A DNA stretch of 64,000 nucleotides from Marininema mesophilum (GCF_900106775.1 NZ_FNNQ01000010.1:84097-148096); one strand, 5' to 3'. Shown: positions 42,814-50,585, numbered from the stretch's first letter. A program made the numbers and translations. The notes: a model not told the origin generated them from the sequence alone.

Positions 42814-42860
42814 AAAAGCGTGATCTACCTGCCCCCTGCAGAAGGTAGATCACGCTTTTA
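42814..42860. terminator. Bidirectional terminator
   Basis: A 17-bp stem AAAAGCGTGATCTACCT and its complement separates the BceB-like gene from the convergent HxlR gene; T-runs on both strands. Confidence 0.9.
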
Positions 42861-42874
42861 TGGGCTGTGCAAAT

Positions 42875-43237
42875 TTATTTATTCAGGATGCTCTCTTCTA
42901 ATACAGCAAATTTATCGCCGTGCACTTTAATAATATGGTGTTCTCCCCACGCGCATAATGATTCCAATATGCTCTTCAAACTCCAGCCGTATTCGCTCAT
43001 TTCATACTCTACTTTGGGCGGTACCTGGTTGTAAGTGATGCGGTTGATGATCCCGTCGTACTCTAGTTCTCGTAGCTGCTGAGTCAGCATTTTCTGTGTA
43101 ATTCCAGGCATGAGACGCTTCAATTCGCTCGTGCGTTTTTTGCTGTGTGTCAGGTGGCAGAGGATAACGCACTTCCATTTCCCCCCAATCACTTCCAGCG
43201 TCGCTTCTACAGAAGTATTGTATTTCTTTTTATTCAT
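42875..43237 (-). CDS. HxlR-family transcriptional regulator
   Basis: A 120-residue winged-helix regulator. The core reads SVEATLEVIGGKWKCVILCH, RTSELKRLMPGITQKMLTQQ, LRELEYDGIINRITYNQVPP, KVEYEMSEYGWSLKSIL, the full HxlR pattern. Relatives such as YodB and HypR sense quinones, aldehydes or disulfide stress through cysteines and control reductase genes. Cysteines occur in KWKCVILCH and ESLCAWGE. ATG 43237 follows AGGAGGAAGGAG. A YvgN-like reductase gene is divergent, and palindromes lie between them. Confidence 0.9.
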   Translation of the reverse strand: MNKKKYNTSVEATLEVIGGKWKCVILCHLTHSKKRTSELKRLMPGITQKMLTQQLRELEYDGIINRITYNQVPPKVEYEMSEYGWSLKSILESLCAWGEHHIIKVHGDKFAVLEESILNK

Positions 43238-43278
43238 GGCGATGCTCCTTCCTCCTGATGATGTTATTAGGAACAAAA

Positions 43279-43329
43279 AAGTTCCTAAAGAACTTTTAAG
43301 TACCTACAGCACAAAAAAGTACGTACTTT
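43279..43329. promoter_or_regulatory. Palindromic operator candidates between HxlR and reductase genes
   Basis: Three elements lie close together: AAGTTC-N5-GAACTT (43279-43295), ACTTTTAAGT (43292-43301) and AAAGTACGTACTTT (43316-43329), the last a perfect 14-base palindrome. ACTTTTAAGT also occurs in the repeat array upstream of the aldo/keto reductase at 44999. They are likely binding sites for the HxlR-type protein. Confidence 0.6.
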
Positions 43330-43552
43330 CCCATTACTTTTGTATCTACCATACTAGCATTTGTCGGTCTATGGATTCAATACTAGTATCGCTATCGGAG
43401 CCTGTTGGGAGGAATCATCCAAAATCCATCGGATTGATACGCGTGGCTTGGCGTATTGATGGTTGAGGGTGGTGCCGTGATCCTTGCAGGCTGATGGCGC
43501 TAGAATGAAAAGAACAAAATAGTACAGGATAAAAACCTAGGAGGAGCTTACA

Positions 43553-44395
43553 ATGGCAAACCATCTGCAAGATACAACAACCCTGCACAATGGTGTAAAG
43601 ATGCCCTGGTTTGGTTTAGGTGTATTTAAAGTAGAAGAAGGTCCGGAGCTGGAGAATGCGGTGAAAATGGCAATCAAGCACGGATATCGCAGCATAGATA
43701 CGGCCGCGATCTATGAAAATGAAGAGGGAGTCGGGCGAGGAATCCGCGAAGGATTGAAAGAAGCAGGTATCCCCCGCGAAGAGTTGTTTGTAACATCAAA
43801 AGTATGGAATACCGAGCTTGGATACGAATCAACCTTGGCTGCATATGAAACGAGCCTGCAAAAACTGGGGTTGGAGTATCTCGATTTATTCCTCGTTCAT
43901 TGGCCGGTGGAAGGGAAGTATAAAGACTCTTGGCGAGCACTGGAGACTCTCTATAAAGAAGGCCGAGTGCGGGCAATCGGTGTAAGCAATTTCCACACGC
44001 ATCATCTGGACGAGCTGTTAAAAGACGCAGAATTAAAACCGATGGTGAATCAAGTGGAATTCCATCCGCGCCTGACTCAAAAGGAGTTACGTGATTATTG
44101 CAAGGAGCAAGGAATTCAATTTGAAGCCTGGTCTCCGCTCATGCAAGGAGAATTGCTGGATAACCCATCTTTGCAAGAGATCGCCCAGAAGCATCACAAA
44201 TCCATTGCTCAGGTCATTTTGCGCTGGGATTTGCAAAATGGCGTCGTGACGATCCCCAAATCTACAAAAGAACATCGAATCGTAGAAAATACGGCGGTAT
44301 TTGATTTTGAATTGACCACAGAAGAGATGGCACAGATTGAGGGTTTGAATGAGAATCATCGAGTCGGCCCAGACCCAGATAACTTTGATTTTTAA
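43553..44395 (+). CDS. Aldo/keto reductase, YvgN-like
   Basis: A 280-residue AKR with a TIM-barrel pattern. The catalytic tetrad is visible: Asp and Tyr in HGYRSIDTAAIYENEEGVG, Lys in LFVTSKVWN and His in LDLFLVHWPVEGK. The cofactor site has VNQVEFHPRL, AWSPLMQGEL and VTIPKSTKEHRIVEN. It matches B. subtilis YvgN-type methylglyoxal/aldehyde reductases that use NADPH. Its divergent HxlR regulator suggests induction by electrophiles or aldehydes. The AGGAGG site is good. Confidence 0.92.
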   Translation: MANHLQDTTTLHNGVKMPWFGLGVFKVEEGPELENAVKMAIKHGYRSIDTAAIYENEEGVGRGIREGLKEAGIPREELFVTSKVWNTELGYESTLAAYETSLQKLGLEYLDLFLVHWPVEGKYKDSWRALETLYKEGRVRAIGVSNFHTHHLDELLKDAELKPMVNQVEFHPRLTQKELRDYCKEQGIQFEAWSPLMQGELLDNPSLQEIAQKHHKSIAQVILRWDLQNGVVTIPKSTKEHRIVENTAVFDFELTTEEMAQIEGLNENHRVGPDPDNFDF

Positions 44396-44409
44396 TTAAT
44401 GAAGACTGG

Positions 44410-44790
44410 ATAATGGCCTTTCACAGTATAAAAGCAGTGTCCCTCGACAAAAATAAAAAAACACCTCAATCTGCTTTAGGACCTGAGTATTTGGGTATGG
44501 ATTATCAGCGTGGCTATCATTTCAAAGCGGCAGGAAAGTTTTGTATTCACCTGCCTTGGTTATTCTCATGGTTTTGTTGACAACTATTCGGGGAACGAAA
44601 AAATAGTATCTCAAGGACAATGGTTTTCTGGTGTTTATCATGTACTTGGGATGCCTTTTCCATCTTGGTTATAGTTTCGGGGATGCTTCTGTTCCTGCTA
44701 CGTTCAAGATCGTATCGAAAATCGGTTTATAGAGTATATTGGCGGATTATTTCGGGTCCAAACATTACACGGCCATTTCCTCTGTGGAAC
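44410..44790 (+). other. Non-coding stretch, perhaps a decayed membrane-protein gene
   Basis: This gap of about 400 bases has no intact frame. Short pieces in different frames look membrane-protein-like (SPALVILMVLLTTI near 44536, then FLVFIMYLGCLFHLGYSFG near 44630) with stops between them. It may be a heavily degraded permease gene, but the evidence is weak. Confidence 0.25.
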
Positions 44791-44799
44791 ACGAATTAG

Positions 44800-44894
44800 G
44801 CTTCCGTAGTTACTTTTAAGTTCCTATGTTACTTTGCGGTTCGTATATCACTTTTAAGTTCGTATATTACTTTGAAGTGCGTTCTATACTTTAT
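44800..44894 (+). repeat. Array of five 19-bp tandem repeats upstream of aldo/keto reductase 1
   Basis: Five units of exactly 19 bases start at 44800, 44819, 44838, 44857 and 44876. The approximate consensus is AGTTCGTATATTACTTTGA. At each junction an ACTT-NN-AAGT palindrome arises (for example ACTTTTAAGT, ACTTTGAAGT). The array ends 105 bases before the start codon and so lies in the promoter area. It looks like a multi-site operator; a second array precedes the duplicate gene. Confidence 0.85.
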
Positions 44895-44998
44895 TGTTGA
44901 TATATCTCATAATGAACCTCAAGATGATCGTTGCGACTTTGAAGAGTTCGTAGTAAAACAGCATCTAATTCAATCACTTCTCTAGGAGGGAATATTAA

Positions 44999-46003
44999 AT
45001 GAAAAAAATCCTGGAAGGAAAAGAACTTGGTTTTGGTACTGCTCCGCTGGGTAATATGTTCCGCAGTATCACAGATGAAGAAGCATTGGCAACTGTGGAT
45101 GCCGCTTGGGAACAGGGTATTCGTCACTTCGACACTGCCCCGGTCTACGGCGCTGGTTTGGCCGAGATTCGCCTAGGTGAAATACTGTCAAAACGCCCGC
45201 GTGATGAGTATGTATTGGCTACAAAAGTAGGTCGTGTCATTTTGGATGAACTGGAAGATCCAGCCTCACGTGACATGGGCGAAAAGGGCGATCTATTCAA
45301 ATACGGTCGCGAGAATAAGATCGAAATCGACTATAGTGAAGATGGAACTCTTCGTGCGATCGAGCGGAGCCTAAAGTATTTGCAGACCGATCGTTTGGAC
45401 ATCGTTTACGTTCATGATATCGCCCAGGACATCTATGGCGACGAATGGGTTTCAAAATTTGAAACTTCCCGAACGGGTGCATTTCGTGTGCTGGATCGTT
45501 TGCGTGACGAAGGCGTCATTAAGGCTTGGGGCATCGGCGTAAACCGTGTAGAGCCAATCGAGATCGCTATGGATCTGGATGAAGTAAGGCCCGACGCATT
45601 CTTGCTGGCTGGTCGCTACTCCCTGCTGGATCATGACCGTGCCTTGCAACGGTTGATGCCAAAGGCTGCAAAAGAGAATATCGACATCATTGTTGGTGGA
45701 CCGTACAGCTCCGGTGTCCTGGTTGGAGGTGCTCACTTTGAATACCAGAAAGCATCGCCGGAAATCGTTGCGAAAGTCGATCGCATCAAAGCCATTGCTG
45801 ATCGCCACAATATCAGCGTCAAGGCGGCTGCGCTGCAATTTGCCCTTGCCAATCCAGCAGTGGCTTCCGTCATCCCTGGTGCTAGCCGTCCTGCTCGAAT
45901 CGCAGAAGACGTGGCTGCCCTGAACGAAAAGATTCCGTCTGCATTCTGGCAGGAAATTCGTGAACAGAAACTGGTGGCGCCAGACGCACCATTACCAGAG
46001 TAA
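44999..46003 (+). CDS. Aldo/keto reductase, copy 1 of a tandem duplication
   Basis: A 334-residue AKR resembling pyridoxal 4-dehydrogenase or D-threo-aldose/L-fucose dehydrogenase-like enzymes. Tetrad residues: Asp and Tyr in RHFDTAPVYGAGLAEI, Lys in YVLATKVGR, His in DIVYVHDIAQD. The C-terminal cofactor region is VASVIPGASRPARIAEDVAA. The codons are more GC-rich (CGC, GCC, CTG) than those of neighbours, which suggests transfer from outside the Bacilli. AGGAGGG precedes the ATG. A SRPBCC gene follows six bases after the stop. About 90% of residues match the second copy at 46862. Confidence 0.9.
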   Translation: MKKILEGKELGFGTAPLGNMFRSITDEEALATVDAAWEQGIRHFDTAPVYGAGLAEIRLGEILSKRPRDEYVLATKVGRVILDELEDPASRDMGEKGDLFKYGRENKIEIDYSEDGTLRAIERSLKYLQTDRLDIVYVHDIAQDIYGDEWVSKFETSRTGAFRVLDRLRDEGVIKAWGIGVNRVEPIEIAMDLDEVRPDAFLLAGRYSLLDHDRALQRLMPKAAKENIDIIVGGPYSSGVLVGGAHFEYQKASPEIVAKVDRIKAIADRHNISVKAAALQFALANPAVASVIPGASRPARIAEDVAALNEKIPSAFWQEIREQKLVAPDAPLPE

Positions 46004-46009
46004 AGCAAA

Positions 46010-46426
46010 ATGGCAAACACAGTAGCAACAATTGAAATCCCCACTTCTCCTGATCAAGTATGGAAAGTGATCGGCGGTTTTAACTCACTACCGGATTGGC
46101 TACCTCAAATAATACGGAGCAGCGAACTGGGGGAAGGTGGACGAGTTCGTCGGTTGGAAAATATCGATGGCGATGTGGTTGTAGAGCGCCTAGAAACATT
46201 CAACGAAAAAGAACGCTATTACACCTACTCGATTGACCAAGCACCATTTCCTGCCACCCATTATGAAGCCACGCTCCGTGTTCGTGAGAATGGCGGCAAA
46301 GGATCGCTGGTGGAATGGTCTGGAAAGTTCACGCCTGTAGGGGTTAGCGATGATGAGGTTATAAATCTGTTCCACGGAATCTATACAGATGGTCTGGACG
46401 CATTGAAAAAAGTATTTCAGGCTTAA
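46010..46426 (+). CDS. SRPBCC-family protein (polyketide cyclase/dehydrase-like)
   Basis: A 138-residue START/SRPBCC fold protein. It begins ATIEIPTSPDQVWKVIGGFN with SLPDWLPQI, the usual first helix of the family, then RVRRLENIDGDVVVERLETF, YYTYSIDQAPFPATHYEATL and a final helix FHGIYTDGLDALKKVF. Such proteins hold a hydrophobic ligand or act as small cyclases or hydrolases. It directly follows aldo/keto reductase copy 1 with six bases between, so both act together, perhaps on one small molecule. No good ribosome site is visible; coupling to the reductase is likely. Confidence 0.85.
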   Translation: MANTVATIEIPTSPDQVWKVIGGFNSLPDWLPQIIRSSELGEGGRVRRLENIDGDVVVERLETFNEKERYYTYSIDQAPFPATHYEATLRVRENGGKGSLVEWSGKFTPVGVSDDEVINLFHGIYTDGLDALKKVFQA

Positions 46427-46470
46427 TCAATTGGAACTGAAATAGAGAGAAAGGTTATATGACCTTTCAT

Positions 46471-46529
46471 GGCAGCCGCAGTTTAGGACATATTTACATT
46501 TACGTGTTCTAAGCTGCAGCTGCCTTTTT
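46471..46529 (+). terminator. Terminator of the first reductase/SRPBCC unit
   Basis: GGCAGCCGCAG pairs with CTGCAGCTGCC (one mismatch) over a long loop and is followed by T5. The second unit has the same structure at 48072. Confidence 0.8.
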
Positions 46530-46554
46530 GTTGGTTCAAATCGGAGAGGTTATT

Positions 46555-46612
46555 CAAGGTCGCCTATACCCCGATGGCTGACAAGAAGCTTTTCAGAATG
46601 CTTCCAATGAAA
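46555..46612 (+). pseudogene. Short fragment of pdhA between the duplicated units
   Basis: The sequence CAAGGTCGCC, then CCCCGATGGCTG, ACAAGAAGCTT, TCAGA and TGCTTCCA follows the order of pdhA positions 48694-48756, with one internal deletion of about seven bases and a few substitutions. It lies downstream of the first unit's terminator, in the same orientation as the real pdhA, which follows the second unit. It is a scar of the duplication. Confidence 0.85.
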
Positions 46613-46690
46613 TAGTAGCTTAAGACCAAGGGGTGCTAATCGTTAACTTGGGCTGCCTTAGTGTATGGTCAGTTTCTCTGATGAATCACG

Positions 46691-46766
46691 AAGTTCATAG
46701 TTACTTATTAGTTTGTATATTACTTTGAAGTTCGTATGTTACTTTAAAGTGCGTTCTATACTTTAT
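46691..46766 (+). repeat. Array of four 19-bp tandem repeats upstream of aldo/keto reductase 2
   Basis: Four 19-base units start at 46691, 46710, 46729 and 46748 and share the sequence of the array at 44800. The last unit is identical to its partner in the first array (AGTGCGTTCTATACTTTAT). It ends 95 bases before the start codon. Confidence 0.85.
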
Positions 46767-46861
46767 CGTCGATATACTTCATAATGAGTCTCAAGATATT
46801 CATTGTCTTTGAAGAGTTTAAAGTACATATCATTCAACCACTTCTTTAGGAGGAATTTTAA

Positions 46862-47866
46862 ATGAAAAATATCCTGCAAGGGAAAGAACTTGGTTTTGGT
46901 GCTGCTCCGCTGGGCAATATGTTCCGCAGCATCACGGATGAAGAAGCATTGGCAACTGTGGATGCCGCTTGGGAGCAGGGTATTCGTCACTTCGATACTG
47001 CCCCAATCTATGGCGCCGGTTTGGCCGAGATTCGCCTGGGTGAAATACTGTCGAAACGCCCGCGTGACGAGTATGTATTGGCTACAAAAGTGGGTCGTGT
47101 CATTTTGGACGAACTGGAAGACCCAGCCTCGCGTGACTTGGGCGAAAGGAGCGGTCTTTTCAAATACGGTCGCAAGAATAAGATCGAAATTGACTATAGT
47201 GAAGACGGCACCCTTCGTTCGATCGAGCAGAGCCTAAAACGTCTGCAGACCGATCGTCTGGACATCGTTTACGTTCATGATATTGCCCAGGACATCTATG
47301 GCGACGAATGGGTTTCAAAATTTGAAAGTGCCCGAACGGGTGCATTTCGTGCGCTGGACCGTTTGCGTGACGAAGGCGTCATTAAGGCTTGGGGCCTCGG
47401 CGTGAACCTTGTAGAGCCAATCGAGATTGCTTTGGATCTGGATGATGCGAAGCCGGATGCATTCTTGCTGGCTGGTCGCTACTCCCTGCTGGATCATGAC
47501 CGTGCCCTGCAACGTTTGATGCCAAAGGCTGCAAAAGAGAATGTCGACATTATTGTTGGTGCTCCGTACAGCTCGGGTGTCCTGGTTGGAGGTGCTCACT
47601 TTGAGTACCAGAAAGCATCGCCGGAAATCGTTGCGAAAGTCGATCGCATCAAAACCATTGCTGATCGCCACAATATCAGCGTCAAGGCCGCTGCCCTGCA
47701 ATTTGTCCTTGCCAATCCGGCAGTGGCTTCCGTCATCCCTGGTGCTAGCCGTCCTGCTCGAATCGCAGAGGACGTGGCTGCCATGAACGAAGTTATTCCG
47801 CCTGCATTCTGGCAGGAAATTCGTGAACAGAATCTGGTAGCACAAAACGCACCACTGCCCAAGTAA
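46862..47866 (+). CDS. Aldo/keto reductase, copy 2 of a tandem duplication
   Basis: A 334-residue AKR collinear with the copy at 44999, with about 32 substitutions by hand count and no gaps. Catalytic residues are kept: RHFDTAPIYGAGLAEI, YVLATKVGR, DIVYVHDIAQD. Changes cluster at DLGERSGLFKYGRKN, DLDDAKPDAF and the last 30 residues, which could alter substrate choice. AGGAGG precedes the ATG. The SRPBCC gene that should follow is broken, so this copy has lost its partner. Confidence 0.9.
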   Translation: MKNILQGKELGFGAAPLGNMFRSITDEEALATVDAAWEQGIRHFDTAPIYGAGLAEIRLGEILSKRPRDEYVLATKVGRVILDELEDPASRDLGERSGLFKYGRKNKIEIDYSEDGTLRSIEQSLKRLQTDRLDIVYVHDIAQDIYGDEWVSKFESARTGAFRALDRLRDEGVIKAWGLGVNLVEPIEIALDLDDAKPDAFLLAGRYSLLDHDRALQRLMPKAAKENVDIIVGAPYSSGVLVGGAHFEYQKASPEIVAKVDRIKTIADRHNISVKAAALQFVLANPAVASVIPGASRPARIAEDVAAMNEVIPPAFWQEIREQNLVAQNAPLPK

Positions 47867-47872
47867 ACCACA

Positions 47873-48026
47873 ATGGCAACAATTGAAATCCCTGCTTCTC
47901 CTGATCAAGTATAGAAAGTGGTCGGCGGCTTTAACTTACTGTCGGGCTGGCTACCGCATATACGAAGCAGCGAACTGAGCGAAGGTGGACAAGTTCCGTC
48001 GGTTGGAAAGTACGGTTGGCGAGCTT
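47873..48026 (+). pseudogene. Broken second copy of the SRPBCC gene
   Basis: It starts like the intact copy (ATGGCAACAATTGAAATCCC) but codon 14, Trp in the intact gene, is TAG at 47912. Nine bases near the start and about 230 bases of the middle and end are missing. What remains joins directly to the sequence after the intact gene's stop. No product is possible. Confidence 0.92.
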
Positions 48027-48071
48027 AATCAATAGGACTGAATTAGAGAGAAAGGTTATATGACCTTTCAC

Positions 48072-48127
48072 GGCAGCCGCAGTTTAGGACATATTTACAA
48101 CATGTTCTACACTGTAGCTGCCTTTTT
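48072..48127 (+). terminator. Terminator of the second reductase unit
   Basis: GGCAGCCGCAGT pairs with ACTGTAGCTGCC (mismatches included) and is followed by T5. It is the duplicate of the hairpin at 46471. Confidence 0.8.
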
Positions 48128-48182
48128 GTTGGTTCAAATCGGAGTGGTTTCTGTTTTCATCTGTTATATTGTCGATTATAAT

Positions 48183-48202
48183 ACTGTACCATAACTGTAC
48201 CA
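48183..48202 (+). promoter_or_regulatory. Direct repeat upstream of the pdh promoter
   Basis: ACTGTACCA occurs at 48183-48191 and 48194-48202, a period of 11 bases or one helical turn, ending 16 bases before the -35 box. It may bind a regulator of the pdh operon. Confidence 0.45.
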
Positions 48203-48218
48203 CCGTTTTTTCTTGGTA

Positions 48219-48247
48219 TTGACGGGTTTTTTGCTGAGGTGTATTAT
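48219..48247 (+). promoter_or_regulatory. SigA promoter of the pdh operon
   Basis: TTGACG at 48219-48224 and TATTAT at 48242-48247 have the optimal 17-base spacing. It gives a leader of about 260 bases before pdhA. Confidence 0.8.
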
Positions 48248-48252
48248 TCGTT

Positions 48253-48516
48253 TTATAGGCCTGTTTATAAGTTCGATGATCAATAGATGCATTTAATACA
48301 TGATCCTATGGGTGAGACATCGGTCATACGGCAGGTTTTTGCCATGGGGTGTCGGGAAAAATTCTATTGATGGTTTTTTTTGCGGCTTTGTAAGGGGTTT
48401 CTCTTCTATGCCGCATGTCTTGGGGTAGAAAAGAGAAGCCTAACAGAATGGAAAGCCCTGCCTGATACTCCATCCCCGAAAGGGAACCACCAAACAGATT
48501 GTGAGGTGTATCCATC
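48253..48516 (+). other. Long structured leader of the pdh operon
   Basis: No gene is seen in the leader. Two helices compete: TGCGGC (48381) with GCCGCA (48410), and TTCTCTTCTA (48399) with TAGAAAAGAGAA (48426). A T8 run lies at 48374-48381. It may control transcription or translation, but it matches no riboswitch class I know. Confidence 0.4.
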
Positions 48517-49602
48517 GTGCCAAATGTGATGGAACTCAAAGAAAAAACCGAGATGTTCCAAATCTTGAATGAAAACGGCAAAGTTATTAAAGGGCAGAAA
48601 GTCCCGGATCTTACTGATGAGGAACTGAAAGATCTTTATCGCTGGATGCTACGGATCCGCACTTTTGATGGACGTGCTATCAAACTAAACCGTCAAGGTC
48701 GCCTCGGCTTCTATGCCCCGATGGCTGGACAAGAAGCTTCTCAGATTGCTTCCATGATCGCTTTGAAAAAGAGCGACATGCTTTATCCAAGCTACCGTGA
48801 TGTAGGTGCAGCGATGTACCATGGTCTGCCGATGGAAAACGTTTTCCTTAACTCCCGTGGTCAGATTCACGGAATGAAGACACCAGACGATGTGAATGCA
48901 TATCCTCCGCAGATCATTATCGCTGCGCAGGTGCTTCATTGTGCTGGCTCCGGATGGGCTTTCCGTTTGAAGAAACAGGATGATGTAGCGATTTGCTTCT
49001 TTGGTGATGGAGCTACTTCCGAAGGGGATTTCCATGAAGGTCTTAACTTTGCCGCAGTAAATGATGCGAACTCTATCTTCTTCTGTCAGAACAACCAATA
49101 TGCGATTAGTGTACCGATCCATAAACAGATGAAATCGGAAACCATTGCTCAAAAAGCGATTGGGTATGGCATTGCTGGTATTCGTGTGGATGGTAACGAT
49201 GCTTTGGCAGTCTACCAAGCTACCAAAGAAGCGGCAGAGCGTGCTCGTAAGGGTGAAGGTCCTACCTTGATCGAAGCAGTTACATATCGGGTAGGTCCTC
49301 ACACCATGGCTGGGGATGATCCAGGTCGTTATCGGACGAAGGATGAAGAAGAAACCTGGACCTCCAAGCGTGATCCACTGAAACGTCTGCGTAATTACCT
49401 CGATTCCAAAGGTCTCTGGTCTGATGAAGAGGAAGAGAAAGTACAAACAGAAGTTCTCGATGAGATAAACGAAACGATTAAGAAGGTAGAAAAAGCACCA
49501 AAGGGTACGGTAGCAGAGCTCATGGATGGTCTCTATAAAGAAACGCCTCCGATGGTGACAAAGCAAAAGGATGAATACCTAGCCTGGAAGGAGGGCAAAT
49601 AA
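48517..49602 (+). CDS. pdhA: Pyruvate dehydrogenase E1 component, alpha subunit
   Basis: A 361-residue E1-alpha subunit. It has the thiamine diphosphate motif CFFGDGATSEGDFHEGLNFA to CQNNQYAI, and QGRLGFYAPMAGQEASQIAS and the phosphorylation-loop region YRVGPHTMAGDDPGRYR. With PdhB it decarboxylates pyruvate and passes the acetyl group to the lipoyl arm of E2. GTG 48517 follows GTGAGGTG; ATG 48529 is an alternative. First gene of a four-gene operon, three bases before pdhB. Confidence 0.97.
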   Translation: MPNVMELKEKTEMFQILNENGKVIKGQKVPDLTDEELKDLYRWMLRIRTFDGRAIKLNRQGRLGFYAPMAGQEASQIASMIALKKSDMLYPSYRDVGAAMYHGLPMENVFLNSRGQIHGMKTPDDVNAYPPQIIIAAQVLHCAGSGWAFRLKKQDDVAICFFGDGATSEGDFHEGLNFAAVNDANSIFFCQNNQYAISVPIHKQMKSETIAQKAIGYGIAGIRVDGNDALAVYQATKEAAERARKGEGPTLIEAVTYRVGPHTMAGDDPGRYRTKDEEETWTSKRDPLKRLRNYLDSKGLWSDEEEEKVQTEVLDEINETIKKVEKAPKGTVAELMDGLYKETPPMVTKQKDEYLAWKEGK

Positions 49603-49604
49603 AT

Positions 49605-50585
49605 ATGGCAACCATGACATTGATTAACGCCATCAATGATGGGCTTCGTGCTGAGATGGAACAGGATGAAAACGTCATCGTATTCGGAGAAGACGTTGGG
49701 GTAAACGGTGGTGTCTTTCGGGCAACCGCAGACCTGCACCAAAATTTTGGTGAAAACCGCTCTTTTGATACTCCGCTAGCGGAGTCTGCTATTATCGGTA
49801 CAGCCATCGGTCTTGCGAATCATGGATTCCGTCCTGTGCCAGAGATCCAGTTTGCTGGGTTTATCTATGAATGTATGGATCAGATCTCTACCCAAGCAGC
49901 ACGCATTCGTATGCGTTCAGGTGGTCGTTTTACCGCTCCAATTACGGTACGTGTTCCTTTTGGCGGCGGTGTGAAGACCCCGGAGATGCACTCGGATAGC
50001 TTGGAAGCTCTATTCCTCCACAGCCCTGGGGTGAAGGTGGTTATCCCTTCTAATCCTTACGATGCAAAAGGCCTCTTGATCGCGGCCATCCGTGATGATG
50101 ACCCGGTTATCTTCTATGAGCCGATGAAGCTGTACCGTTCCATTAAGGGTGAGGTACCGGAAGAAGCTTACACTGTAGAGATCGGGAAGGCGAATATCGT
50201 CCGTGAGGGAAGCGATGTAACTGTACTTGCCTACGGTAATATGGTTCACACGGCAGAAAAAGCAGCGGACCTTGTCGAAAAAGAACGTGGCGTTAAAGCG
50301 GAAGTGATTGATCTACGAACCATCTCTCCCTTTGACTTAGAAACGATCATTACTTCCGTCAAAAAGACCCACCGTGCTGTGGTAGTTCATGAAGCAGCCA
50401 AAACGGGTGGTGTTGGGGCAGAATTGTCCGCTCGGATCAATGAAGAAGCGATATTATCCTTAGAAGCTCCTGTGGTACGCGTAACAGGTTTTGATACTCC
50501 ATATCCGCTAACTTCGATTGAGGACGAATATCTACCTACTCCAGAACGGATCGCAGCCGGGATTTATAAAACGCTAGACTTTTAA
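49605..50585 (+). CDS. pdhB: Pyruvate dehydrogenase E1 component, beta subunit
   Basis: A 326-residue E1-beta subunit. It begins MATMTLINAINDGLRAEMEQ, with VIVFGEDVGVNGGVFRAT, FDTPLAESAIIGTAIGLA, EIQFAGFIYECMDQISTQAA and MHSDSLEALFLHSPGVKVVI; the C-terminal domain carries EVIDLRTISPFDLETI. It forms the alpha2-beta2 heterotetramer with PdhA. A GAGG site lies in the end of pdhA. Confidence 0.97.
   Translation: MATMTLINAINDGLRAEMEQDENVIVFGEDVGVNGGVFRATADLHQNFGENRSFDTPLAESAIIGTAIGLANHGFRPVPEIQFAGFIYECMDQISTQAARIRMRSGGRFTAPITVRVPFGGGVKTPEMHSDSLEALFLHSPGVKVVIPSNPYDAKGLLIAAIRDDDPVIFYEPMKLYRSIKGEVPEEAYTVEIGKANIVREGSDVTVLAYGNMVHTAEKAADLVEKERGVKAEVIDLRTISPFDLETIITSVKKTHRAVVVHEAAKTGGVGAELSARINEEAILSLEAPVVRVTGFDTPYPLTSIEDEYLPTPERIAAGIYKTLDF

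Larger units (their letters stand above)
46427..46861. other. Spacer between duplicated units
   Basis: This 435-base spacer holds a terminator (46471), a pdhA scrap (46555), about 75 bases without recognisable content and the second repeat array (46691-46766). There is no intact gene. Confidence 0.8.

Noticed and set aside
44800..44894. CRISPR array as an explanation of the repeats
   Set aside because: Units are 19 bases with no spacers between them and no cas genes nearby; a tandem operator array fits better.
47315..47908. A 197-codon minus-strand frame, with a shorter relative at 45452-45838
   Set aside because: They are antisense to the duplicated reductases; they look alike only because the genes are duplicates.
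48685..49566. A 293-codon frame on the minus strand
   Set aside because: It is a shadow of pdhA; the pdhA frame carries the conserved thiamine diphosphate motif.
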